From Agrococcus lahaulensis DSM 17612 (GTDB lineage Bacteria; Actinomycetota; Actinomycetes; Actinomycetales; Microbacteriaceae): DNA of 64,000 nt. The stretch spans positions 496,001-560,000 of the forward strand of contig NZ_AULD01000005.1 in the NCBI RefSeq assembly GCF_000425105.1, in the 5' to 3' direction. Under the pieces are notes generated by a model that was given only the letters and a program-made list of their open reading frames with translations, ran no database searches and was not told the origin of the DNA. Each line of letters begins with the position of its first letter. Within the stretch, counting starts at the first letter, position 1. Positions 45,545-53,089 of the stretch are shown here, one piece after another. Made by a program: the position numbers and the translations under genes.

Positions 45545-45590
45545 GCACCCAGCGTGCCACGCTCGGCTGGGCCCGCCCCCGGGCGGCGGC

Positions 45591-46139
45591 TCAGAGCGGG
45601 CCGCGCGCGAGGATCGCGCCGTCGCGCTCGTCGACGACGAGCTCGACCGCATCGCCGACGACGGACGCGCTCACGCCGACGGGGAGCGCGAGCGCCCGCA
45701 CGACGGCAGGCCGCGCCATCCGCACGCGCCAGACGGGCACGTCGACCACGTCGTCGGCCGACCACGGCTCGCTCCGCTCGACGCCCGCGAGGTCGACGAA
45801 CCAGCCGGAGTCGCGCGCGTCGCGCCCGGGGGCGCGCGAGAGCACGAGCTCGGGATGCGACTCCCAGCCCCGCACCGCCTCGACCTCCTGGTCGAACCGC
45901 ACGTCCTGCGGCAGGACCCCTGCGGCGTTCAGCACGCGCACGATGCCCTCGGTCGTCTCGAGCGCGATCGTGAGGTCGTCCGTGCGGTCCTCGCGCGCAT
46001 CCGCCTCGAAGTCCGGTGAGCGGAGCACGAAGCCGTCGGCGCGCGCCTCCATGACGATCGGCGACCACGAGGACCAGGCGACGAGCCCGTCGGCCCACTG
46101 CTCGCCGAGCTCCGCGAAGGAGGCTGCGAGCTCGCGCAT
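45591..46139 (-). CDS. Hypothetical protein, possible orphan immunity protein
   Basis: A 182-residue, acidic, soluble protein with ordinary composition (MRELAASFAELGEQW at the start; DSGWFVDLAG and PVWRVRMARPAVVRALAL later). I do not recognise a family with certainty. The length, acidity and position beside a toxin cassette suggest an immunity protein, perhaps distantly DUF2185-like. It is divergent from the truncated toxin gene with only ten bases between the two starts, so its promoter would lie within that gene. ATG 46139 is chosen; TTG 46166 is possible. Confidence 0.5.
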   Translation of the reverse strand: MRELAASFAELGEQWADGLVAWSSWSPIVMEARADGFVLRSPDFEADAREDRTDDLTIALETTEGIVRVLNAAGVLPQDVRFDQEVEAVRGWESHPELVLSRAPGRDARDSGWFVDLAGVERSEPWSADDVVDVPVWRVRMARPAVVRALALPVGVSASVVGDAVELVVDERDGAILARGPL

Positions 46140-46149
46140 CAACGACGAC

Positions 46150-46701
46150 GTGCCTGCCGCGTTCAAGGCGGGCGCCGCGCGGAGCTACACGACGGCGTGG
46201 AACGACACGCGCGAGCAGCACATGCAGCAGCTCGTCGACCTGCTCGAGCCCGCCGCGACCGGCATCGACGTCATGGCCGACGCCGTGGTGGCGCTCAAGG
46301 TCAAGGTGATCGCCGAGCTCGTGATCACCGCGGCGCAGATCGCGGCGGCGATCGCCACCGCGGCGCTCACCCTCGGCTTGAGCGCCGCGGCCAACGCGGC
46401 GATCATCGCCGCCCGGAAGGCCGCGCTCAAGATCGCCACGAACGTCGCGATCGAGGCGCTCCTGGGGCAGATCCTCTCGATGGTGATCGAGCCGCTCACC
46501 GAGGGCGCCGTCGCCCTCGTCGGCGCGATCGCCGACGCGCCGCTCGTCGAGGGCGCGATGGGCGAGGCGAAGGAGTTCCAGGCCGACTTCGCGGCGCTCG
46601 AGCAGGCGGCCGGCGACATCGAGTCGACCGGCGCCGAGCAGGAGCAACTCGGCGCCCAGTACGTGCAGCAGATCGCCTCGCTGCAGATCATCCAGGGGTA
46701 G
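46150..46701 (+). CDS. WXG/LXG-like membrane segment of a type VII polymorphic toxin, probably 5'-truncated
   Basis: A 183-residue frame from GTG 46150. It starts in the middle of what looks like a WXG100-type helical module (AAFKAGAARSYTTAWNDTRE, then LVDLLEPAATGIDVMADAVV). A long hydrophobic Ala-rich region follows (about 60-115, ITAAQIAAAIATAALTLGLS), then helices ending QQIASLQIIQG. Relatives have 50-90 more residues before this point; here the upstream frame is the antisense of the neighbouring gene, so the 5' end seems lost or replaced. The nuclease-encoding frame begins five bases after its stop. Confidence 0.55.
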   Translation: MPAAFKAGAARSYTTAWNDTREQHMQQLVDLLEPAATGIDVMADAVVALKVKVIAELVITAAQIAAAIATAALTLGLSAAANAAIIAARKAALKIATNVAIEALLGQILSMVIEPLTEGAVALVGAIADAPLVEGAMGEAKEFQADFAALEQAAGDIESTGAEQEQLGAQYVQQIASLQIIQG

Positions 46702-46779
46702 GCCGATGTCGATGTTGAGGAAGCTCGGCCGGGACGTCATCGGGCGCTCGAGAAGGCCGGCGAGGAGTTCGCCGACTCG

Positions 46780-47319
46780 ATGGGCGACCGATCGCGGCTG
46801 CAGGCGAAGCGGCTGCGCGAGATCGTGGAGGAGACGCGCCGCCGCGACGAGATCCTCGCGAGCCGGCAGCGCCGGCCCGACCGGCCGCGGCGGCACGATG
46901 CGCCGGACCCGGCGACGCCGAGCGCGGACGGGCTCGACGTGCCGGAGGTGCATCGCGGCCGCCCCGCCGAGTTCGGCGACGGCGACAGCGTCGACTACCG
47001 CAACAACTTCGCCGACGACCCCGACAACGCCGACGCGGCCGCGAGCTCGGTCATCCACCACGCCGTCGAGCAGCAGGTGCGGCGCCGGTACCCCGGCATC
47101 GACATCACGCCGGGCCAGATGCACTCGAGCGAGAACCTCCGCGGCATCCCGCGCGACGTCAACGGCCCGCTCCACCTCAGCGGCATCCGACGCATGTGGA
47201 ACCAGTTCTACAACCACTACGACCGCATCGGTCGAGCGCCGACGAGTCAGGAGCTGCTCGACTACGCTACGTTGATCGACGACGCGTTCGGCGACCTGTT
47301 CGACCCGCCGATCCGGTGA
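46780..47319 (+). CDS. Polymorphic toxin C-terminal nuclease (HH-type HNH/EndoVII-like), frameshifted N-terminus
   Basis: A 179-residue frame with a helical N-terminal part, a Pro/Asp-rich linker (about 30-75) and a C-terminal domain with H93-H94-x-x-E97-Q98, then QMHSSENLRGIPRDVNGPLH (His115, Asn119, His132) and MWNQFYNHYD. This matches the HHxxEQ...IHNxxN pattern of HNH/EndoVII-superfamily toxins of bacterial polymorphic systems. A start at ATG 46706 reads MSMLRKLGRDVIGR, then needs a frameshift near 46745 to join ALEKAGEEFADSMGDRSRL, suggesting loss of two bases in a GCGC run. ATG 46780 still gives an intact nuclease domain. The next gene is the likely immunity gene. Confidence 0.65.
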   Translation: MGDRSRLQAKRLREIVEETRRRDEILASRQRRPDRPRRHDAPDPATPSADGLDVPEVHRGRPAEFGDGDSVDYRNNFADDPDNADAAASSVIHHAVEQQVRRRYPGIDITPGQMHSSENLRGIPRDVNGPLHLSGIRRMWNQFYNHYDRIGRAPTSQELLDYATLIDDAFGDLFDPPIR

Positions 47320-47344
47320 TCGTGCCCGCACCGAGGAGGTAGGC

Positions 47345-47839
47345 ATGTACCAGCGCTTCGAGGCAGAGGTCGCCGGCGGCCTGGGGCCGGGCGTCGACCA
47401 CGACCCGAGCCGCGAGCCGCGGCTCGTCGGCCCGCTCCACTACGAGTTCGACGGCTGGCTCGGCGACGACATCGTCACGACCTCCGGCTACTGGATCGTG
47501 AGCGCGCCGCTCGCCGATGCGCTGCGCGCGTCGACGCTCTCGGGGTTCGAGCTCGCCGAGGTCGTCGTGACGACCGAGCAGCAGTTCGGCGCCCTGCCCC
47601 TGCCGCGACCGTTCCCCGAGCGGTGGGAGCGGCTCGTGCCGACGGGCTCGCGCGCCGCGGGCGACGACGTCGTGCTCGAGGACCGCGTCGACCTGCTCGT
47701 GAGCGACGCCGCGCTCGCGCTGCTGCAGGAGTTCGAGATCGGCGAGGCGTTCACGACGCCGGCCGACGAGCCGCCGTTCGAGGGCGACGTCATGCAGCGG
47801 TTCCTCGCGCAGCAGCGCGCCAAGGGCAATCCGGTCTGA
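47345..47839 (+). CDS. Probable immunity protein for the adjacent nuclease toxin
   Basis: A 164-residue acidic protein starting 25 bases after the toxin stop, with a strong GAGGAGGT ribosome site. It has WLGDDIVTTSGYWIVS, FELAEVVVTTEQQFG and FEIGEAFTTPADEPPFEGDV. I do not recognise the family with certainty; small acidic proteins directly after polymorphic toxin genes are usually cognate immunity proteins. It is assigned from position and composition only. Confidence 0.6.
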   Translation: MYQRFEAEVAGGLGPGVDHDPSREPRLVGPLHYEFDGWLGDDIVTTSGYWIVSAPLADALRASTLSGFELAEVVVTTEQQFGALPLPRPFPERWERLVPTGSRAAGDDVVLEDRVDLLVSDAALALLQEFEIGEAFTTPADEPPFEGDVMQRFLAQQRAKGNPV

Positions 47840-47867
47840 CGACCGCGACGATACGGAGGGGATGCTC

Positions 47868-48314
47868 GTGAGCACGACGATCCAGGGTGAGCTCGGCCGC
47901 TACGCGGAGCTGATCGGGGCGCGCAAGGACGACCCCCGCGTGCTCGAGCTGCTGCAGCGCTCACCGCACTTCCGCGAGCAGCAGCCGTTCGTCGACCCGT
48001 CGAGCGGCGCCGAGTGGATCGTGGTCGAGAGCGTCGCCGACGGCGTGCGGCTGCAGTTCCGCGACGGCGTGCTCGCGAAGGCCTCCGCGGAGGTGGCCGG
48101 GAGCGCGCACCTCGACGCGGCCGCGCACCCCGACGAGCTCATCGACGGACTCGACCTGCGCACGGCGACCGCCGACGACGTCGTCGCGCGCTTCGGGGCG
48201 CCGACGAAGCGCGGGCGCACGTCGCTGCAGTACGCGCTCGAGGGGGCGACGCTCACGGTCGCGTTCCTCGACGAGCGCGTGCGCGCGGTGACCGTCAGCG
48301 ACGGCAGGCGCTGA
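47868..48314 (+). CDS. Hypothetical protein at the end of the toxin cassette
   Basis: A 148-residue protein, mixed alpha/beta in appearance (SAEWIVVESVADGVRLQFRD, then RFGAPTKRGRTSLQYAL and a C-terminal strand pair VAFLDERVRAVTV). GTG 47868 has GGAGG eight bases upstream; ATG 47862 is possible. The RFGAPTKRG piece resembles a small regulatory-domain turn, but no family is clear. It could be a second immunity gene or an orphan. Convergent with purB. Confidence 0.55.
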   Translation: MSTTIQGELGRYAELIGARKDDPRVLELLQRSPHFREQQPFVDPSSGAEWIVVESVADGVRLQFRDGVLAKASAEVAGSAHLDAAAHPDELIDGLDLRTATADDVVARFGAPTKRGRTSLQYALEGATLTVAFLDERVRAVTVSDGRR

Positions 48315-48347
48315 GCGAGGCCCCGGCGGGCGCTCGGCCCTGACGTC

Positions 48348-49727
48348 TCACGGCAGCCGGTCGACGAGCTCGCTCGCGAGCCCCGTGTAGGTGTGCGGGG
48401 TGAGGCGGCGCAGCCGCTCCTTCGCGCCCTCCGAGATGTCGAGGCCGTCGACGAACGCGACGAGCTCGGCCTGCCCGACCCGCTGGCCGCGCGTGAGCTC
48501 CTTGAGCTGCGCGTAGGGGTCGTCGATGCTCGAGCGGCCCGCGAGCACCTCGGCGCGGATGACGGTCTGGATCGCCTCGGCGAGCACTTCCCAGTTGCCC
48601 TCGAGCGCGGCGTCGAGCGCGGCGTCGGAGACGGCGATCTCGCCGAGGCCGCGGCGGAGGTTGTCGAGCGCGAGCAGCGAGTGGCCGAGCGCGACGCCGA
48701 TGTTGCGCTGCGTCGACGAGTCGGTGAGATCGCGCTGCAGCCGGCTCGTCACGAGGGTGGCCGAGAGCGACTCGAGCAGCGCCGAGGCGATCTCGAGGTT
48801 GGCCTCGGCGTTCTCGAACCGGATGGGGTTGATCTTGTGCGGCATCGTCGAGGAGCCCGTCGCGCCCGCGACGGGGATCTGCGTGAACGCGCCGAGCATG
48901 ATGTACGTCCACACGTCGGTCGCGAGGTTGTGCAGGATGCGGCCGGCGTGCGAGATGGCGCCGAAGAGCTCGGCCTGCCAGTCGTGCGACTCGATCTGGG
49001 TCGTGAGCGGGTTCCACGTGAGGCCGAGCGAGGCGACGAAGGCGGATGCGGTGGCGGGCCAGTCGGCGTCGGGCTCGGCGACGACGTGGGCTGAAAACGT
49101 GCCGGTCGCGCCCGCGAACTTGCCGAGCACCTCGACGCCCTCGATGCGCTTCGCCTGCCGCTCGAGCCGCCACGCGACGACCGCGAGCTCCTTGCCGAGC
49201 GTCGTCGGCGTCGCGGGCTGGCCGTGCGTGAGCGAGAGCATCGGCCGGTCGCGCTGCTCGAGGGCGAGCTCGCGCAGCCGGTCGATGACCGCGCGGAGCG
49301 CCGGCAGCCAGACGTCGTGCACGGCCGCGCGCACCGTGAGGGCGTAGGAGAGGTTGTTGATGTCCTCGCTCGTGCACGCGATGTGCACCGCCTCCGAGAG
49401 CCGCTCGAGCCCGAGCTGCGCGAGCCGGTCGCGCACGAGGTACTCGACCGCCTTGACGTCGTGGCGCGTGACGGCCTCCTTCTCGGCGAGCCAGTCGATC
49501 TCCGCCTGCCCGAACCCGGCCGCCCACTGCCGCAGCGCATCCGCATCGCTCGCCTCGACCGGGCCCGCGCCGAAGAGCCCGTGCTCGGCGACCCACAGGA
49601 GCCACTCGACCTCGACGTGCACGCGCGCGCGGTTGAGGCCGGCCTCCGAGAGGTGCTCGGAGAGTCCCGCGACCTGCCGCTGGTAGCGGCCGTCGAGCGG
49701 CGAGAGGGGCTGGGCGGGCATCGTCAT
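48348..49727 (-). CDS. purB: Adenylosuccinate lyase
   Basis: A 459-residue PurB with the fumarase/aspartase superfamily signature GSSTMPHKINPI and the catalytic His region SLTHGQPATPTT. It acts in two steps of purine synthesis (SAICAR and adenylosuccinate cleavage). Length and the SPLDGRYQRQVAGL start match the E. coli-type subgroup (about 456). An internal sequence near 49014 resembles half a parS site but is coding. It is nine bases upstream of the phosphatase gene on the same transcript direction. Confidence 0.97.
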   Translation of the reverse strand: MTMPAQPLSPLDGRYQRQVAGLSEHLSEAGLNRARVHVEVEWLLWVAEHGLFGAGPVEASDADALRQWAAGFGQAEIDWLAEKEAVTRHDVKAVEYLVRDRLAQLGLERLSEAVHIACTSEDINNLSYALTVRAAVHDVWLPALRAVIDRLRELALEQRDRPMLSLTHGQPATPTTLGKELAVVAWRLERQAKRIEGVEVLGKFAGATGTFSAHVVAEPDADWPATASAFVASLGLTWNPLTTQIESHDWQAELFGAISHAGRILHNLATDVWTYIMLGAFTQIPVAGATGSSTMPHKINPIRFENAEANLEIASALLESLSATLVTSRLQRDLTDSSTQRNIGVALGHSLLALDNLRRGLGEIAVSDAALDAALEGNWEVLAEAIQTVIRAEVLAGRSSIDDPYAQLKELTRGQRVGQAELVAFVDGLDISEGAKERLRRLTPHTYTGLASELVDRLP

Positions 49728-49736
49728 GGGGCTCCT

Positions 49737-50249
49737 TCAGGCGCGGAGGGCTGGCTGGATCTGGCGGAAGAGCCGGCCGACCGCGGTCTCGATCTGGCGG
49801 AGGACGGTGCCGAAGAAGGCGTCCTCCGAGTAGTAGGGGTCTGGCACGTCGGGCACGGTCGCGTCGGGGTCGAACGAGAGCAGCAGCCGGATCTTCGAGC
49901 GCTGCTCCTCGTCGCGCGCGAGCGAGCGCAGCGCGCGCTCCTGCCCGCGGTCGAAGGCGATCACGAGGTCGAAGGCGTCGAGCCAGTCGGCGCTGAACTC
50001 CTTCGCGCGGTGGGCGCCGGCGTCGTAGCCGGCCTCGACGAGCGTGCGGAGCGTGCGCGCGTCGGCGGTCTCGCCCACGTGGTAGTCGCTGATGCCGGCG
50101 CTCGCGACGAGCAGCCGGTCGGCGACGCCGTGCCGCTTCGCGAGCTGCTCGAAGACCGTCGCCGCCATCGGCGAGCGGCAGATGTTGCCGGTGCAGACGA
50201 AGCAGACGCGGAAGCGCGTCGCATCGGCGAGCTCCCGTTCGATCGTCAC
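49737..50249 (-). CDS. Low-molecular-weight protein tyrosine phosphatase
   Basis: A 170-residue LMW-PTP. The P-loop CTGNICRS has catalytic Cys19 and Arg25, and DPYYSED near residue 143 carries the general acid Asp. It removes phosphate from tyrosine or small aryl phosphates; in actinobacteria these enzymes sometimes reset envelope kinases. GTG 50249 gives the expected start; the frame upstream is antisense to the next plus-strand gene region. It precedes purB. Confidence 0.93.
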   Translation of the reverse strand: MTIERELADATRFRVCFVCTGNICRSPMAATVFEQLAKRHGVADRLLVASAGISDYHVGETADARTLRTLVEAGYDAGAHRAKEFSADWLDAFDLVIAFDRGQERALRSLARDEEQRSKIRLLLSFDPDATVPDVPDPYYSEDAFFGTVLRQIETAVGRLFRQIQPALRA

Positions 50250-50375
50250 CGACCCATTCTGGCGGATGCGGTGCTCGAGCCGCGCGGGCCGCTCGTTCTC
50301 CACAGGCGCGCCCGCGCGCCGCCCGAGCAGGCCGACGCCGGTGCCATCGTGCCGCCCACGGCGGAGGGAGCGGCG

Positions 50376-50636
50376 ATGACGGTGGTGACGGCTGCGGCGG
50401 CTGCGGCGCTGCGCGCTCGCGCGGTCGACGAGGCACGGGCGGCGCAGCACGCGGTGCGGCGGGCGCGGTCGCGGATGCGCGACGCGGCCGACGTCGTCGT
50501 GCTGCGCGGGCAGGCCGACTGGCTCGGGCCCGCGCGCGAGGCGTTCGACGAGCGCTGCCGGCGGCTGCGCGAGCGGATCGCGGCCGAGGAGCACGAGCTC
50601 GCGATGCTCGAGCTGTCGATCGAGGGAGCGCTGTGA
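50376..50636 (+). CDS. Small helical WXG-like protein
   Basis: An 86-residue, almost wholly helical, Ala/Arg/Glu-rich protein. The centre reads QADWLGPAREAFDERCRRL, with Trp48-x-Gly50 and a spaced Phe as in WXG100-type secretion partners. ATG 50376 has GGAGGGAG upstream. The stop overlaps the start of the hydrolase gene, so they are a translational pair. I infer a chaperone or co-secreted partner of that protein; no ESX machinery is in the window. Confidence 0.65.
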   Translation: MTVVTAAAAAALRARAVDEARAAQHAVRRARSRMRDAADVVVLRGQADWLGPAREAFDERCRRLRERIAAEEHELAMLELSIEGAL

Positions 50637-52108
50637 CCGCGCCCAAGGCCTCGGCTCCCGTCGCGTGGGACAGCACGGTGACGGGCGTCGCGAGCGCGCG
50701 GCTCCGCGAGGCCGAGTGGCGCGTGCGGGGCGCCGCCCTCGCCCTCCGCTCGGCGCCCGACCTGCGGGTCGCGGCCGCCCCCGGCGTGAGCGTCGCGGCG
50801 CTGCGCTCGTGCGCGGCAGAGCTCGAGCTGCGGCGCGCCGCCGCCGAGGCCATCGTGGCCGACCTCGAGCGGCTCCACGACGACACCGTACTCGCCGGCC
50901 GAGCCTACGAGCTCGCGTCGGATGCGGTGCTCCGGGCGGTCGAGGAGCTCGTGGGCGGCGCCGCCTACGCGGCCGGCGTCGGTGCGCGGGCGCTCGTCGG
51001 CGCGGCCTTCGGCGCGGCGCTCGGCACGGTCGGGCTGTGGGGACCGGCGCTCGCCGCCGGGGTGGGCGGCGCGCTGCTCATCGGCCTCGTGGCGGTGCCG
51101 CTCGCGGCGCGGCTCGCGGCGCTGCATCCCGCGCAGGCCGCCGCGGTGACCGCGCTCGCCGAGCGCGCGGGCCGCGCGGTCGAGCCCTTCCTCGCCCAGG
51201 CATCGGCGTTCTGGGATCGCTCGAGCGAGCAGCTGCTCGCGAACCCGGCCTTCGTGACGGCGCTCGCGCTCGCGGTCGAGTCGAGCGACGAGGCGCTCGC
51301 CGGCTTCCTCGGGGTGCCGGTCGGCACGGCGCGCGCGATCGAGTCGACCGTCGGGCAGGACGAGCTGCTCGCGGGCCTCGTCGGCGGCGCAGTCATCGCG
51401 ACTCGCGTCGGCGGCGGCCTGCGGCCGGTGCGGGTCGCCGCGCTCACGCCGGCGACGCCGCACCGCGCGCCCGTCTCGACGCCCGCCGCCGCGATGCGAG
51501 TCATCCGGGATCAGCCCGGGCAGGTGTCGATCCACGAGCACCGCATGCCCGACGGCTCGCGCCGGTTCCAGGTCTTCGTCGACGGCACGCAGGACATCGG
51601 GCTCGACGACCTCGCGAACGTCGAGAACGCCGCGTCGACGCCCGCCGCGCTGCTCGGCTCGGATCGCGCGGTCGTCGAGGCGATGGAGGCGGCCGGCATC
51701 GGGCCCGACGACCCGGTCGACGTCTTCGGCTACTCGCAGGGCGCGGGCGCGGTCGCGAACGTCGCGGCGAGCGGGCGCTTCAACGTCGAGACGGCGCTGC
51801 TGATCGCGGGGCCGGTCGCGACCGCCGAGCTGCCGCCGGGCGTCGCGGTGCTGAGCGTTGCGCACGAGGGCGACCTCGTGGCGGCGAGCGACGGCATCGC
51901 CGACGGGGCGGGTCCGACGACGATCCTGCTCGAGAGCGCCGGCGGCCACGGCTCCGGTGCGCTCGCCCGGCACTCGCGCGCCGAGTACCTCACGACCCTG
52001 AAGACGACCGACGACTTCGTCGTCGCGCACTGGCAGCAGCACCTCGCCGAGGCGACCGCGGGCGGTCGCGGCGTCGCCGCGCACGACGTCGCGCTCGAGC
52101 GGCGGTGA
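50633..52108 (+). CDS. Membrane-associated alpha/beta hydrolase (putative secreted lipase-like effector)
   Basis: A 491-residue protein. Helical N-terminal domain (about 1-100), a hydrophobic Ala/Gly-rich region (about 100-165, AAFGAALGTVGLWGPALAAG), a linker, then an alpha/beta hydrolase-like domain with VFGYSQGAGAVAN (GxSxG nucleophile elbow near 366), an Asp in AHEGDLVAAS and a His in GGHGSGALARHS as a possible triad. The arrangement is that of actinobacterial proteins with a WXG/ESX-like module fused to an esterase. It starts by overlap with the small WXG-like gene. Confidence 0.7.
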   Translation: MTAPKASAPVAWDSTVTGVASARLREAEWRVRGAALALRSAPDLRVAAAPGVSVAALRSCAAELELRRAAAEAIVADLERLHDDTVLAGRAYELASDAVLRAVEELVGGAAYAAGVGARALVGAAFGAALGTVGLWGPALAAGVGGALLIGLVAVPLAARLAALHPAQAAAVTALAERAGRAVEPFLAQASAFWDRSSEQLLANPAFVTALALAVESSDEALAGFLGVPVGTARAIESTVGQDELLAGLVGGAVIATRVGGGLRPVRVAALTPATPHRAPVSTPAAAMRVIRDQPGQVSIHEHRMPDGSRRFQVFVDGTQDIGLDDLANVENAASTPAALLGSDRAVVEAMEAAGIGPDDPVDVFGYSQGAGAVANVAASGRFNVETALLIAGPVATAELPPGVAVLSVAHEGDLVAASDGIADGAGPTTILLESAGGHGSGALARHSRAEYLTTLKTTDDFVVAHWQQHLAEATAGGRGVAAHDVALERR

Positions 52109-52156
52109 GGCTCGCGTGTCCAGCCGACGTCGGGGCGCGCTCACTATGGTCGTCGC

Positions 52157-53089
52157 GTGGACGAGCAGCGATCGCCCGAGAGCCCCCAGCAGCCGAGCGT
52201 CGTGGTGGTCGGCCACGCGGCTCGCGACCTCGTCCTGCGCGCCGGGTCCCTGCCCGACGCCGGCGGCAGCGCCGCCGTCGACGAGCGCATCGAGCGCCTC
52301 GGCGGCAAGGGCGCCAACATCGCCGTCGGGGTGCGCCAGCTGCACCCGAGCGCCGCCGTCGCGCTCGTCGCGGTGCTCGGCGACGACGCCCCCGGCGAGT
52401 CCGGGCGGCGGGAAGCGGTCGCGGCAGGCATCGACGTCTCGCTCGTCGCGCGCCGCGGCGGCACCGCGCTGCTCGTCGACCTCGTCTCCGGCGAGGGGGA
52501 GCGGCGCCTGCTCGAGCACGTCACGCCCGAGTCGCAGGTCACGACCGCCGACGTCGACGCCGCCGAGGCGGCGCTCGCCGGTGCCCATGTCGTCGTGCTG
52601 CAGCTCCAGCAGCCCGCGGACGCGCTCGTGCGCGCGGCGCGCATCGCCTTCGAGGGCGGCGCGCGCATCGTGCTCGACGGCGCGATCGAGGGCGACGAGC
52701 GCGACGAGCTGCTCTCGGTCGCCGAGGTCGTGCGCGCCGACGCGGAGGAGGCGTCGATCCTCGCGGGCGTGGAGGTCGCGACGCGCGACGACGCGCGCCG
52801 CGCCGCCGAGGGGCTGCTCGGCCGCGGCGCCCGCGTCGTCGCGCTCTCGGTGCCCGACGAGGGCGACCTCGTCTGCTGGCACGGCGGCGAGCGCTTCCTG
52901 CCGCACGTCGAGCAGCGGGTCGTCGACCCGACGGGCGGCGGCGACGCGTTCGTCGCCGGCATCGTGACGGGGATGCTCCTCGGGGCCGAGCCGGGGCGGA
53001 TCGGCGAGATCGCCTCCCAGGCGGCGGGCTCGACGGTGCAGCGCCTCGGCGGCCACCCGGAGCTCTCGCCGCCGGTGGAGGAGGGGTGA
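52157..53089 (+). CDS. PfkB family carbohydrate kinase
   Basis: A 310-residue ribokinase-fold enzyme with the N-terminal GGKGANIAVGVRQL motif and the C-terminal anion-hole motif DPTGGGDAFVAGIVTGML containing the catalytic Asp. It phosphorylates a sugar or nucleoside; the substrate is not clear. GTG 52157 has TATGGT six bases upstream, consistent with a leaderless message. Its stop overlaps the GH65 start (GTGA), linking it to disaccharide breakdown. Confidence 0.88.
   Translation: MDEQRSPESPQQPSVVVVGHAARDLVLRAGSLPDAGGSAAVDERIERLGGKGANIAVGVRQLHPSAAVALVAVLGDDAPGESGRREAVAAGIDVSLVARRGGTALLVDLVSGEGERRLLEHVTPESQVTTADVDAAEAALAGAHVVVLQLQQPADALVRAARIAFEGGARIVLDGAIEGDERDELLSVAEVVRADAEEASILAGVEVATRDDARRAAEGLLGRGARVVALSVPDEGDLVCWHGGERFLPHVEQRVVDPTGGGDAFVAGIVTGMLLGAEPGRIGEIASQAAGSTVQRLGGHPELSPPVEEG

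Noticed and set aside
46706..47275. 189-codon frame starting at ATG 46706 as the whole toxin gene
   Set aside because: After about 14 residues it becomes an Arg/Ser-rich shadow; the nuclease domain is in another frame, so this is evidence for a frameshift rather than a separate gene.
49010..49030. parS-like GGTTCCACGTGAGG
   Set aside because: It is within purB, matches only about half the consensus and sits in well-conserved coding sequence.
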